64,000 nt of DNA from Corynebacterium guangdongense (GTDB lineage Bacteria; Actinomycetota; Actinomycetes; Mycobacteriales; Mycobacteriaceae), in NCBI RefSeq assembly GCF_030408915.1, contig NZ_CP047654.1, forward strand, positions 1,798,001 through 1,862,000, given 5' to 3'. A model generated the notes under the pieces. It saw only the letters and a list, made by a program, of their open reading frames with translations, was not told the origin of the DNA and did no database searches. Below, piece after piece: positions 44,369-51,838 of the stretch. Each line of letters opens with the position of its first letter. Positions within the stretch are counted from its first letter, which is position 1. The position numbers were made by a program, and so were the translations under genes.

Positions 44369-44387
44369 TATACCCCATAGGGGTATA
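44369..44387. promoter_or_regulatory. CsoR-type copper operator before copB
   Basis: TATACCCC (44369-44376) and GGGGTATA (44380-44387), spaced by ATA, form a perfect inverted repeat. TACCCC-n-GGGGTA is the known operator core of CsoR repressors, which release DNA on binding Cu(I). It overlaps the likely -10 (TATAGG) of copB. No csoR gene is in the window. Confidence 0.85.
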
Positions 44388-44391
44388 CAGC

Positions 44392-44432
44392 AAGGAAAAA
44401 GAAGGCGGTCTTCCCGCCCGGGAAGACCGCCT
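44392..44432 (-). terminator. Intrinsic terminator of the yggT transcript
   Basis: A 13-bp perfect stem (44403-44415 with 44420-44432) and a 4-nt loop, followed on the minus strand by TTCTTTTTCC. It ends the cluster transcript just before the copB operator. Confidence 0.85.
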
Positions 44433-44448
44433 CCTTCGCGCCCGCGAC

Positions 44449-44739
44449 TCAGACGAAGACCAGCAGAACGACCTGTCCGAGGATGAAGAGGATGAAGAAG
44501 AGAACGAGCACGCTCATGTCGATGCCCACACCGCCGGCACGCAGCGGCGGAATGACTCGACGCAGCGCCTTGACCGGCGGGTCCGTGACCTGGAAGACGG
44601 GCTCCGCAACCATGGCGAACCACCGCGGCGGCTGGAACTGACGCGAGAACGAATGGATCATTTCAATGATCAGACGCGCGATCAGCAGCAGCGTGTAAAC
44701 ACGCACAATGATGTAGAGGATGATGCCAATGAGACTCAC
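44449..44739 (-). CDS. yggT: YggT family membrane protein
   Basis: A 96-residue membrane protein with two hydrophobic helices (about 2-24 and 74-95) and the family stretch QPPRWFAMVAEPVFQVTDPPVKALRRVIPPLRAGGVGID between them. YggT proteins sit beside sepF in actinobacteria and firmicutes and are thought to take part in division or membrane organisation; the exact role is not settled. The start is GTG at 44739, with TAGGAT eight bases upstream, so its own leaderless transcript is likely. The reading ends 17 bp before its terminator. Confidence 0.9.
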   Translation of the reverse strand: MSLIGIILYIIVRVYTLLLIARLIIEMIHSFSRQFQPPRWFAMVAEPVFQVTDPPVKALRRVIPPLRAGGVGIDMSVLVLFFILFILGQVVLLVFV

Positions 44740-44747
44740 GGTGGGCC

Positions 44748-44753
44748 ATCCTA
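44748..44753 (-). promoter_or_regulatory. yggT: -10 element TAGGAT, leaderless start of yggT
   Basis: TAGGAT on the minus strand, eight bases before the GTG at 44739. Confidence 0.45.
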
Positions 44754-44822
44754 ATCGACTCGGGGCGAAAGCGGGAACGCCCCCGCCGGAGACGGGGACG
44801 AGAGTGCGCCTTCCCCGGTGTC

Positions 44823-44853
44823 CAGCGACCCGCGGAGGGGTGGCGGATCGCTG
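44823..44853 (-). terminator. Hairpin between sepF and yggT
   Basis: CAGCGA and CCGC on the left pair with GCGG and TCGCTG on the right, with one mismatch and a 9-nt loop. No T-run. It may weaken read-through from sepF into yggT. Confidence 0.35.
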
Positions 44854-44880
44854 TCGTGCAGCCCCGAGAAGGTGCCGAGG

Positions 44881-45360
44881 CTAGCGCAGGTGCGCGGCGA
44901 CCTGGAGTTCGGAGAGGGTGATGTCGGCGCCCTGCGGGACGACGGCGAAGACCAGACGGTCGCCGTCGATACCCTTGGACAGGTTGAACATCTGGCCGTG
45001 GGCCGCGAAGCACAGGCCGGCGGAGAAGTCGATGAAGCGCTTCGCGTCGCCCTTGGACACGTGCGTCAGCTCGAAGATCACGGCGTCACCGTCACGGAAG
45101 GGCTCACCGATCTCACGGGCGTCCTCGTAGGACTGCGGGGCGGCGGTGACCACGGCCGGGCTGTAGGAACGCGGACGGGCCGGCTCGCGAGTCACCGGGG
45201 CGGGCGGGGCGGCCGCGTAGCGGTCCTCGTCCGGGTACCGCGGCTTGTAGGCCGCCGCCCCGTCGTCGGAGTAGCGACGGTCGTCGTAATAGGCCTCGTC
45301 GGTGGTCTCGTCAGCCGGAGTCAGACCGAAGAATTCCTGGGCTCCCTTAAAAAAGGACAT
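44881..45360 (-). CDS. sepF: Cell division protein SepF
   Basis: A 159-residue FtsZ-binding protein that tethers the Z ring to the membrane, the usual replacement for FtsA in this phylum. The N-terminal amphipathic helix is MSFFKGAQEFFGL. A disordered acidic Tyr/Asp/Pro-rich linker follows (residues 15-75), then the SepF fold: DAREIGEPFRDGDAVIFELTHVSKGDAKRFIDFSAGLCFA and FAVVPQGADITL. The ATG at 45360 has GAGGGGGAG upstream. A consensus promoter with two TATAAT boxes precedes it. Confidence 0.95.
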   Translation of the reverse strand: MSFFKGAQEFFGLTPADETTDEAYYDDRRYSDDGAAAYKPRYPDEDRYAAAPPAPVTREPARPRSYSPAVVTAAPQSYEDAREIGEPFRDGDAVIFELTHVSKGDAKRFIDFSAGLCFAAHGQMFNLSKGIDGDRLVFAVVPQGADITLSELQVAAHLR

Positions 45361-45401
45361 GGTGTTCTCCCCCTCGTGGGTCGTGTGATTCGTTTGGCGA
45401 A

Positions 45402-45449
45402 ATTATAGGGCTGACCTGGCAATTATACTCCAGGTGCATCGTAGTTCAA
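45402..45449 (-). promoter_or_regulatory. sepF: Sigma-A promoter of sepF with two TATAAT boxes
   Basis: Minus strand: -35 TTGAAC at 45449-45444, 16-bp spacer, -10 TATAAT at 45427-45422. A second TATAAT lies 20 bp further down at 45407-45402 without a clear -35. The -35 overlaps the last codons of yggS. It is the best sigma-A match in the window. Confidence 0.75.
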
Positions 45450-46162
45450 CCTACTGGCCGAGCACCGAGGATTGCCGTTCCGACACGCACCAAATCGGAG
45501 CCTGCGGCAATTGCCTCCTCCAGATCGCCGGACATGCCGGCGGACAGCCGCATGGGGCGGCCGACGCGCTCCCCCAGCCGGTCCGCCCGGGATCGGACCC
45601 GGGAGAACACCTCGCCGGCGTCGGCGCCCAGCGGCGGCACGACCATGAGGCCGGCCAGCTCCAGGTGCTCCAGCCCCATGACGTGCTCCGCCAGGGCGTC
45701 GAGGTCCGCCTCCGTGACGCCCCCGCGGGCGGTGTCGCCGTCGGCGGAAACCTGGAGATAGACGGGCAGGGGGGTCTTCTCCGCCGGACGGTCCCCCCGC
45801 TCGAGGGCGAGGGCGACGCCGCGTTCGAGGGCGTCGGCGAGCCTGATCGAGTCCAGCGACTGCACCGCGCCGGCCCAGCGGGCGACGGAATTCGCCTTCT
45901 TCGTCTGGACCTGGCCGATCATGTGGATGGTGGCGGCGGGGAACTCGGCCTGCTTGCCGCGCGCCTCCTGCTCGCGGTTCTCCCCGACCTCGCCGTAGCC
46001 GAGCTCGGCCAGCAGGCGCAGGTCCTCGACGGGGTGGAACTTGGTCACCGGCATCAGCTGGACGCTGCCCTGCCGGCGTCCCGCGGCGCGCTCGGCTGCA
46101 TGGATCCGCTCCTGAACCTTCGCCAGGTTCTCGCGGAGCTGGTCGATACGCTCCACTGTCAC
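45446..46162 (-). CDS. yggS: YggS family PLP-binding protein
   Basis: A 238-residue PLP homeostasis protein with an alanine-racemase-like barrel and no known reaction. The cofactor lysine is in QLMPVTKFHPVEDLR; GEVGENREQEARGK, HMIGQVQTKKAN and LSAGMSGDLEEAIAAGSDLVRVGTAILG are the family landmarks. The GTG at 46162 overlaps the pgeF stop (GTGA), so translation is coupled. Longer readings upstream lack family similarity. The position between pgeF and sepF is conserved in actinobacteria. Confidence 0.93.
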   Translation of the reverse strand: MTVERIDQLRENLAKVQERIHAAERAAGRRQGSVQLMPVTKFHPVEDLRLLAELGYGEVGENREQEARGKQAEFPAATIHMIGQVQTKKANSVARWAGAVQSLDSIRLADALERGVALALERGDRPAEKTPLPVYLQVSADGDTARGGVTEADLDALAEHVMGLEHLELAGLMVVPPLGADAGEVFSRVRSRADRLGERVGRPMRLSAGMSGDLEEAIAAGSDLVRVGTAILGARPVG

Positions 46163-46902
46163 TTCACTACTTTCGGGTTGAGCCAGATGAGACTTGCCTG
46201 CCGGCCGGTCACGCCGTCCCGGCGATACGAGAAGAAGTCCTCGTCGGTGACCGTCGAGCGCGGGTCGGACTCGATGGCGGTGACGCCCAGTTCCATGAGC
46301 TGACGGACGAGGCCGGCGCGCACGTCGACGCCGGAGGTGCCCTTCGTCGTCGTGGTGCGCGAGCCCGGGAGATGCTTCTCGACGTCCGCGGCCATCTCGT
46401 CCGGGACCTCGTAGTCCCGGCCGGCGGCCGCCGCGCCCATCACCGCCTGGATATTCGACGGGGTGGCGCCCAGCTCGACCATCTTTTCCACCGCGTGACG
46501 CGCGATGCCGTTGCGGGCGCCCATGCGGCCGGCGTGGATGGCCGCGACCACCCCGGCAGCGTAGTCGGCCAGCAGCAACGGCACGCAGTCCGCGGTGAGT
46601 ACCGCCAACGCGAGTCCGGGCGTGGTCGTGACCAGTGCGTCGGTCGCCTCGACGGGATCCGGGCTGGGGCCGTCGACGACGGTGACGGTGTTGGTGTGCA
46701 GCTGCTCCATCCACACCACGTCCGCCGGGTCGAGGCCGATCGATTCCGCGAGCCGACGACGGTTAGCGGCCACCGCCTCGGGGTCGTCGCCGACGTGGTC
46801 GCCGAGATTGAAGGAGTCGTAGGGAGACGACGACACCCCGCCGGCACGGGTGGTGAACACCATGCGGACGGGGCGGCTGTCTGGTTGCGCAGTCGTGGAC
46901 AT
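46159..46902 (-). CDS. pgeF: PgeF/YfiH multicopper-laccase-fold protein
   Basis: A 247-residue protein formerly called polyphenol oxidase or laccase-domain. The conserved metal or active-site residues are in VVWMEQLHTNTV (His), LTADCVPLLLAD (Cys) and VAAIHAGRMGA (His). E. coli YfiH corrects L-Ser misincorporated into peptidoglycan precursors, which fits this place in the wall cluster. The family stretch GPAIGPCCYEV reads GAAAAGRDYEV here. Its ATG lies inside a perfect 21-bp palindrome that also contains the ftsZ stop codon. Confidence 0.92.
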   Translation of the reverse strand: MSTTAQPDSRPVRMVFTTRAGGVSSSPYDSFNLGDHVGDDPEAVAANRRRLAESIGLDPADVVWMEQLHTNTVTVVDGPSPDPVEATDALVTTTPGLALAVLTADCVPLLLADYAAGVVAAIHAGRMGARNGIARHAVEKMVELGATPSNIQAVMGAAAAGRDYEVPDEMAADVEKHLPGSRTTTTKGTSGVDVRAGLVRQLMELGVTAIESDPRSTVTDEDFFSYRRDGVTGRQASLIWLNPKVVK

Positions 46903-46921
46903 GCGTTAAAGATTAACGCAT
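46901..46921. other. Perfect 21-bp palindrome joining ftsZ stop and pgeF start
   Basis: ATGCGTTAA (46901-46909), AGA, TTAACGCAT (46913-46921): nine-base arms with no mismatch. On the message the left arm is the ftsZ end (Met-Arg-stop) and the right arm contains the pgeF ATG. In RNA it would form a hairpin that hides the pgeF start until ribosomes ending ftsZ open it. Confidence 0.8.
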
Positions 46922-48202
46922 GAAGGACGGGACATCGAGGTCGTCGTCGCCGCCGAAATCATCGTTGCGGCGGTCACGGCGCGGAGCGTCGTTGTAGCCC
47001 GAGTCGCCGTTGGTGAACAGTCCGCCGCGCGAGTCGCGGGCCGGACGCTCGCGCTCGACCGGACGGGCGGCGGGGCGCTCCCCCTCGTAGCGGCGGCGCG
47101 GGGCGCGCTCCTCCTCGCGGGCGTTGTCGAACAGCGTGCCGCGGCTGGTGGCGTTGGTCTCCGGCGCCGGGGTCGGGGAACCCGCGGCGCTCGCCCGCTC
47201 GGCGGCGTGGTCGGCCTGGTTGCCCGGCACGTCGCTGGAGCCGTCCACCTTGTTAGCCTCGGCGTCGAAGCCGGTGGCGATGATGGTCACGCGGACCTCG
47301 TCACCCAGGTTGTCGTCGATGATCGCACCCCAGATGATGTTGGCGTCGTCGTCGGCCTTCTCCTCGACCATGAGGTTGGCGGCGTTGACCTCGTGCAGGC
47401 CCAGGTCGGATCCGCCGGCGATGGACAGGACGACGCCCTTGGCGCCCTCCATGGTCGACTCCAGCAGCGGAGAGTTGATGGCCTGGACGGTGGCGTCCAT
47501 GACGCGGTTGTCGCCCCGTGCCGAGCCGACGCCCATGAGCGCGGAACCGGCGTCGGTCATGACCGCGCGGACGTCCGCGAAGTCAGTGTTGATGATGCCG
47601 GGGATGGTGATGATGTTGGTGATGCCCTGGACGCCGTTGTGCAGGACCTCATCGGCGGCACGGAAAGCCTCCATCATGGACAGGTCCTGGTCCCCGAGCT
47701 GCAGCAGACGGTCGTTCGGGATGACGATGACCGTGTCGCAGACCTCCTTGAGGCGCTCGATGCCCTCCATGGCCTGCCGGGTGCGGCGCTTGCCCTCGAA
47801 GGAGAAGGGACGGGTGACCACGCCGATGGTCAGCGCACCCATCTTCTTGGCGATCCCGGCGACCACCGGCGCGGCGCCCGTGCCGGTGCCGCCGCCCTCA
47901 CCTGCCGTGACGAACACCATGTCGGAACCCTGCAGGATCTCCTCGATCTCCTGCTTGTGGTCGTCGGCGGAGGTGCGGCCGACCTCCGGGTTGGCGCCGG
48001 CGCCGAGGCCACGGGTGGCCTCACGGCCGATGTCGAGCTTGACGTCGGCGTCGGAGAACATCAGGGCCTGGGAGTCGGTGTTGATCGCAACGAACTCGAC
48101 GCCCTTGAGTCCCTCCTCGATCATGCGGTTGACGGCGTTAACGCCGCCGCCACCGACTCCGACAACCTTGATGACGGCGAGGTAGTTGTTCGGGGAGGTC
48201 AT
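46913..48202 (-). CDS. ftsZ: Cell division GTPase FtsZ
   Basis: A 429-residue tubulin homologue that forms the Z ring. The GTPase domain opens with [21 protein letters not shown]; the signature loop [13 protein letters not shown] and the synergy loop [20 protein letters not shown] are intact. Residues about 320-415 are a disordered Pro/Arg/Glu-rich linker, and the conserved C-terminal peptide [11 protein letters not shown] binds SepF. The start is ATG at 48202 ([12 protein letters not shown]), with an AAAGGCGAG-type site upstream; the frame stays open further but without similarity. Confidence 0.97.
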   Translation of the reverse strand: MTSPNNYLAVIKVVGVGGGGVNAVNRMIEEGLKGVEFVAINTDSQALMFSDADVKLDIGREATRGLGAGANPEVGRTSADDHKQEIEEILQGSDMVFVTAGEGGGTGTGAAPVVAGIAKKMGALTIGVVTRPFSFEGKRRTRQAMEGIERLKEVCDTVIVIPNDRLLQLGDQDLSMMEAFRAADEVLHNGVQGITNIITIPGIINTDFADVRAVMTDAGSALMGVGSARGDNRVMDATVQAINSPLLESTMEGAKGVVLSIAGGSDLGLHEVNAANLMVEEKADDDANIIWGAIIDDNLGDEVRVTIIATGFDAEANKVDGSSDVPGNQADHAAERASAAGSPTPAPETNATSRGTLFDNAREEERAPRRRYEGERPAARPVERERPARDSRGGLFTNGDSGYNDAPRRDRRNDDFGGDDDLDVPSFMR

Positions 48203-48398
48203 GGGGATATGTCTCGCCTTTCCTTCTGGAGAGCATTGGGGAAGTAAATAAAGCTTAAGGACCGGGGTCAACGACAGGGGCCGGTGACGGTATGTGGTCC
48301 ATCTTGTCTAACACAGGCAACGATAGCCGGGAGATTCCTCGGCGTGTCTGTACCCTCAACCTTTACTTTAGGGTTGCAACCTGCGGTTTTACCCTCGC
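48203..48398 (-). promoter_or_regulatory. ftsQ-ftsZ intergenic region
   Basis: A 196-bp AT-richer gap, the largest within the cluster and known in relatives to hold ftsZ promoters. Candidates on the minus strand are TAAAGT and TACAGA around 48345-48370. A 10-bp palindrome GGTTGCAACC lies at 48372-48381. I could not fix one promoter. Confidence 0.4.
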
Positions 48399-49157
48399 CT
48401 ACCTTACCGTGACCAGTGCTGGGTTGGAGATGTTCCACTCCCCTCCCTCACGCTGGACGACGGTTTCGAGGGCCAGGGCCTTGTTCTCGTTGTCCACGGA
48501 CTCGCCCCAGAACACCCGACGCCCGTCGCTGAGCAGCAGGGTGTAGGTGTACTGGTCGTCCGCCGCCACCGATTCGACCCGGGTGCGCAGCTCATCGCTG
48601 AGGCTGGCGGCGACGTCCACCGCCCCCGCCAGCACCGCTTCGTCGTCGGTGGCGGACCCGGTGACGTGGACGGCCCCCGGGGGAGGCTCGGCCTGGATGA
48701 AGGGGGTGCCGGTGGCGTCGATGAGGGTGACCCCTTCCGGTGACTCGATCCAGGCGACGGCGGTGCGCTCGACGACGTCGACGACCAGCGTCGACGGCAG
48801 CGCACGGTGGACCGTCGCCCGCTCGATCCAGGGATCCGAGACGACCCCGGACGCGGCGGCCACCGTGTCGACCCGCAGGAGGTTCTCCCCTTCAGGCACC
48901 TGGGTGGCGGCACGAATGTCCTCGGTGGCGACCTGGCCGTTGCCGGTCACCTCGATCTGCTTCACCGCGAACACCGGCACGGTGTAGACCACGACCGCGC
49001 CGATCACGGCGAGAACGAGGGCGAGAACGATCCCGAGAATCACGCCCCTCCGGCTGCGCCGGGGCGTCTCGGCCGCGCCGCGGGATTCCGGGGGCGCCCC
49101 GGCGCTGGCCCGGGTCACCGAGCCGCCGGTGTCATGGGCGTTGGCTGGAGTCGACAT
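48399..49157 (-). CDS. ftsQ: Cell division protein FtsQ
   Basis: A 252-residue bitopic protein: a cytoplasmic basic tail (about 1-38), one helix (RRGVILGIVLALVLAVIGAVVVYTV), then a POTRA domain (FAVKQIEVTGNGQVATEDI, GENLLRVDT) and the FtsQ domain (WIERATVHRALPSTLVVDVVERTAVAW). It links FtsL/FtsB-type proteins to the septal synthase. The stop falls 196 bp before ftsZ. It follows murC by 9 bp. Confidence 0.93.
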   Translation of the reverse strand: MSTPANAHDTGGSVTRASAGAPPESRGAAETPRRSRRGVILGIVLALVLAVIGAVVVYTVPVFAVKQIEVTGNGQVATEDIRAATQVPEGENLLRVDTVAAASGVVSDPWIERATVHRALPSTLVVDVVERTAVAWIESPEGVTLIDATGTPFIQAEPPPGAVHVTGSATDDEAVLAGAVDVAASLSDELRTRVESVAADDQYTYTLLLSDGRRVFWGESVDNENKALALETVVQREGGEWNISNPALVTVR

Positions 49158-49166
49158 GGGGCCGTT

Positions 49167-50693
49167 CTACTGCTCCGGCCCGGCCAGGACGCTGAGGATC
49201 TCCTCAGCCAGCAGGGTGACGGTGCCGGCGCCCATGGTCAGTACCAGGTCACCGCCGCGCACCAGGCTGCGGACGGTCTCCGGCGCAGCGGAGAAGTCGG
49301 GCTCGAAGGCGACCTCGGTCGACTCCGGGTCGATCTTGTCGGCGATGATCCGGGAGTCGACGCCCTCCACCGGCTGCTCGCGGGCGCCGTAGATGTCGAG
49401 GACCACCACGGCGTCGGCAAGCGACAGCGCCTGCGCGAACTCCCCGGCGAACTCGATGGTGCGCGAATACAGGTGCGGCTGGAAACATGCGACGACGCGG
49501 GCGCCGGCCCCCTCGGCCTCGACCGTCTGGCGAGCCGCGGTGAGGACTGCGGTGACCTCGGTCGGGTGATGTGCGTAGTCGTCGTAGACGCGGGTGCCCC
49601 GGTAGTCACCTGTCTCGACGGTGCCGCGGTACTCGAAACGGCGACGGACGCCGGAGAACTCGGCGAGGCCCCGGGCCAGGTCCGCGGGCCCGCCGTTGGT
49701 GAGGACACCGGTCAGGAGTGCGGCGGCGGAGTTGAGCACCATGTGCTCACCCGGGATCACCAGGTTGTACTCCCCCGACGGTGGGGTGTTGACCGGCTTG
49801 CCATTGGCGTCGATGTGGAGGCGGACGGAGACGTGGGAGCCGCTCTCATGCGGGGTGTGGCCGACGACCTCGATGCCGACCGGAATCTTCGGGTGCGCGG
49901 CCAGCGCCTCGGTGGTGCCGTAGCCCAGCACGCTGACGCCGGCGACGAGCGCGCGCTCGCCGAGGGCCGCGGCGTGGGCGTCGTTGACGCAGACCACGAG
50001 GAAACCGGTCGGGGTGACGCGGCGGGCGAAGTCGTCGAAGACCTGGAAATAGGCTTCCCGGGTCTTGAAGTAGTCGAGGTGGTCCGGCTCGATGTTGGTC
50101 ACCACCGCGACGTCGGGGCTGTAGCGCAGCAGGGAGGCGTCCGACTCGTCGGCCTCGGCCACGAAGGCGTGGCCGGTGCCGTGGTGGGCGTTGGTGCCGG
50201 CCTTGTTGAGCTGGCCGCCGATGGCGAAGGAGGGATCCAGGCCCGCGGTCTGCATCGCGGCGACGGTCATCGACGTCGTCGACGTCTTGCCGTGGGTGCC
50301 GGCGATCAGAACCTGCTGGTATCCCTCGAGCAGCTCGGCGAGCAGGTCGGAACGGCGAATCACCGGAACATTGTTCTCGGCCGCGGCGACCAGTTCCGGG
50401 TTGTCCTCCGGGATCGCGGCGAAGGAGGTGACCACCACGGTGGGCAGCTGTCCCGTCAGCCTGAGGTTTTCGGCGGCGTGGCCGACGGCCACCTTCGCGC
50501 CGGCGGCCTCCAACACTCGGACCGGTCGGGAGTCCTTGACATCGGAGCCGGAGACGACGCTGCCCCGGTCCAGCAGAATCTTGGCGACGCCGGACATGCC
50601 CGCCCCGCCGATGCCGATGAGGTGAACGCGGGACAGGTCGACGCTGCCGACCGGGGGGACGTCAGTGATCCCGGCGTTGTCGTTGGTGCTCAT
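49167..50693 (-). CDS. murC: UDP-N-acetylmuramate--L-alanine ligase MurC
   Basis: A 508-residue ATP-dependent ligase that adds the first amino acid of the stem peptide. The N-terminal Rossmann part is [30 protein letters not shown]; the ATP loop is [31 protein letters not shown] and [14 protein letters not shown] are diagnostic for MurC. The ATG at 50693 lies 7 bp after the murG stop, and the gene is followed by ftsQ. Confidence 0.97.
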   Translation of the reverse strand: MSTNDNAGITDVPPVGSVDLSRVHLIGIGGAGMSGVAKILLDRGSVVSGSDVKDSRPVRVLEAAGAKVAVGHAAENLRLTGQLPTVVVTSFAAIPEDNPELVAAAENNVPVIRRSDLLAELLEGYQQVLIAGTHGKTSTTSMTVAAMQTAGLDPSFAIGGQLNKAGTNAHHGTGHAFVAEADESDASLLRYSPDVAVVTNIEPDHLDYFKTREAYFQVFDDFARRVTPTGFLVVCVNDAHAAALGERALVAGVSVLGYGTTEALAAHPKIPVGIEVVGHTPHESGSHVSVRLHIDANGKPVNTPPSGEYNLVIPGEHMVLNSAAALLTGVLTNGGPADLARGLAEFSGVRRRFEYRGTVETGDYRGTRVYDDYAHHPTEVTAVLTAARQTVEAEGAGARVVACFQPHLYSRTIEFAGEFAQALSLADAVVVLDIYGAREQPVEGVDSRIIADKIDPESTEVAFEPDFSAAPETVRSLVRGGDLVLTMGAGTVTLLAEEILSVLAGPEQ

Positions 50694-50700
50694 GTGCGCT

Positions 50701-51831
50701 CTACTCCTTGGTGGTCGTGGTGTGGGGGGTCGTCGTGTTGTCGGTCATCGTGTCGTTCTCGATGTCGGCGACGATGCGGGCCGCCAGGTCCTCGGCGACG
50801 GTGCCGGCGGAGGTGCCCGCGAATGCTTTCCGCATCTGCGCTGCCGCTCCCCCGTCCCCGAGAATATCGCGGACGGTCTCGACGATGAGGTCTGCGGTGA
50901 GTTCCTCGTCGCGGATCCGGCGGGCGGCGCTGGCCGCCACGACCTCGTCGGCGTTGCGCGCCTGCTCGCCGTTGCCGTGGGGCAGCGGCACGTACAGCGC
51001 GGGCAGCCGGGCGGCGGTGACCTCGGCGACGGTCATCGCCCCGGCGCGGCAGATGGCCATGTCGGCGACCGCCAGGGCGGCGGCCATGTCCTCTATGTAG
51101 GGGACGCCGACGTAGTGCTCCAGCTCAGCGGGAGCCTCGTTCTTCTTGCCGTAGGCGTGGAGGATCTGGAACCCCTCGGCGACGAGGCGTTCGCGGGCGG
51201 CGACGATCGCGTCGTTGATGCTCTGGGCGCCCTGGGAGCCGCCGGTGACCAGGATGGTCGGACGGTCTGGCGCCAGGTTCCAGATGTTGCGGGCGCGGGT
51301 GGCGTGCTGCCCGTCCGGGTCCTCGCCCAGGCCCGGGCGCACCGGGATGCCCACGACCTCGCCCGGCATGCCGGAACCGGCCACGGCGTTGAAACCGACG
51401 CCGCCGAGCCTGACGCCCAGCTTGTTGGACACTCCGGCCAGCGCGTTGGACTCGACGACGTAGAACGGCAGACCGAGGGTCCTCGCCGCGAGGTAGGCCG
51501 GCGCGGAGACGTAGCCGCCGGTGCCGACGACCGCGTCGGCCGCGGTCTGCTTGAGGACCCTGCGGGCCTGTCCGACCGACTTCACCAACCGGAAGGGCAG
51601 TTTGAGCAGATCGAGGCTGATCCTGCGGGGCACCGGCACCGGGGTGATCAGGTGCAGCTGGAACCCCCGGGCCGGGACCAGCGACGTCTCCAGACCGCGG
51701 GTCGTGCCGAAGGCTTCGACGCGGGCGCCGTGGTTGCTCACCAGTGCTTCACCGATGGCGAGGGCCGGTTCAACATGGCCAGCGGTTCCCCCACCGGCCA
51801 GGATGACTGTGGGGTGTGTGGACCTGCTCAT
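50701..51831 (-). CDS. murG: Lipid II synthase MurG
   Basis: A 376-residue glycosyltransferase that adds GlcNAc to lipid I at the inner face of the membrane. The lipid/donor loops are [20 protein letters not shown] and [48 protein letters not shown] and [13 protein letters not shown] bind acceptor and UDP-GlcNAc. The ATG at 51831 begins directly at the conserved N-terminus, 7 bp after ftsW; upstream in-frame codons are only a shadow of ftsW. The last residues are Thr-rich ([13 protein letters not shown]). Confidence 0.96.
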   Translation of the reverse strand: MSRSTHPTVILAGGGTAGHVEPALAIGEALVSNHGARVEAFGTTRGLETSLVPARGFQLHLITPVPVPRRISLDLLKLPFRLVKSVGQARRVLKQTAADAVVGTGGYVSAPAYLAARTLGLPFYVVESNALAGVSNKLGVRLGGVGFNAVAGSGMPGEVVGIPVRPGLGEDPDGQHATRARNIWNLAPDRPTILVTGGSQGAQSINDAIVAARERLVAEGFQILHAYGKKNEAPAELEHYVGVPYIEDMAAALAVADMAICRAGAMTVAEVTAARLPALYVPLPHGNGEQARNADEVVAASAARRIRDEELTADLIVETVRDILGDGGAAAQMRKAFAGTSAGTVAEDLAARIVADIENDTMTDNTTTPHTTTTKE

Positions 51832-51838
51832 GTCAGCG

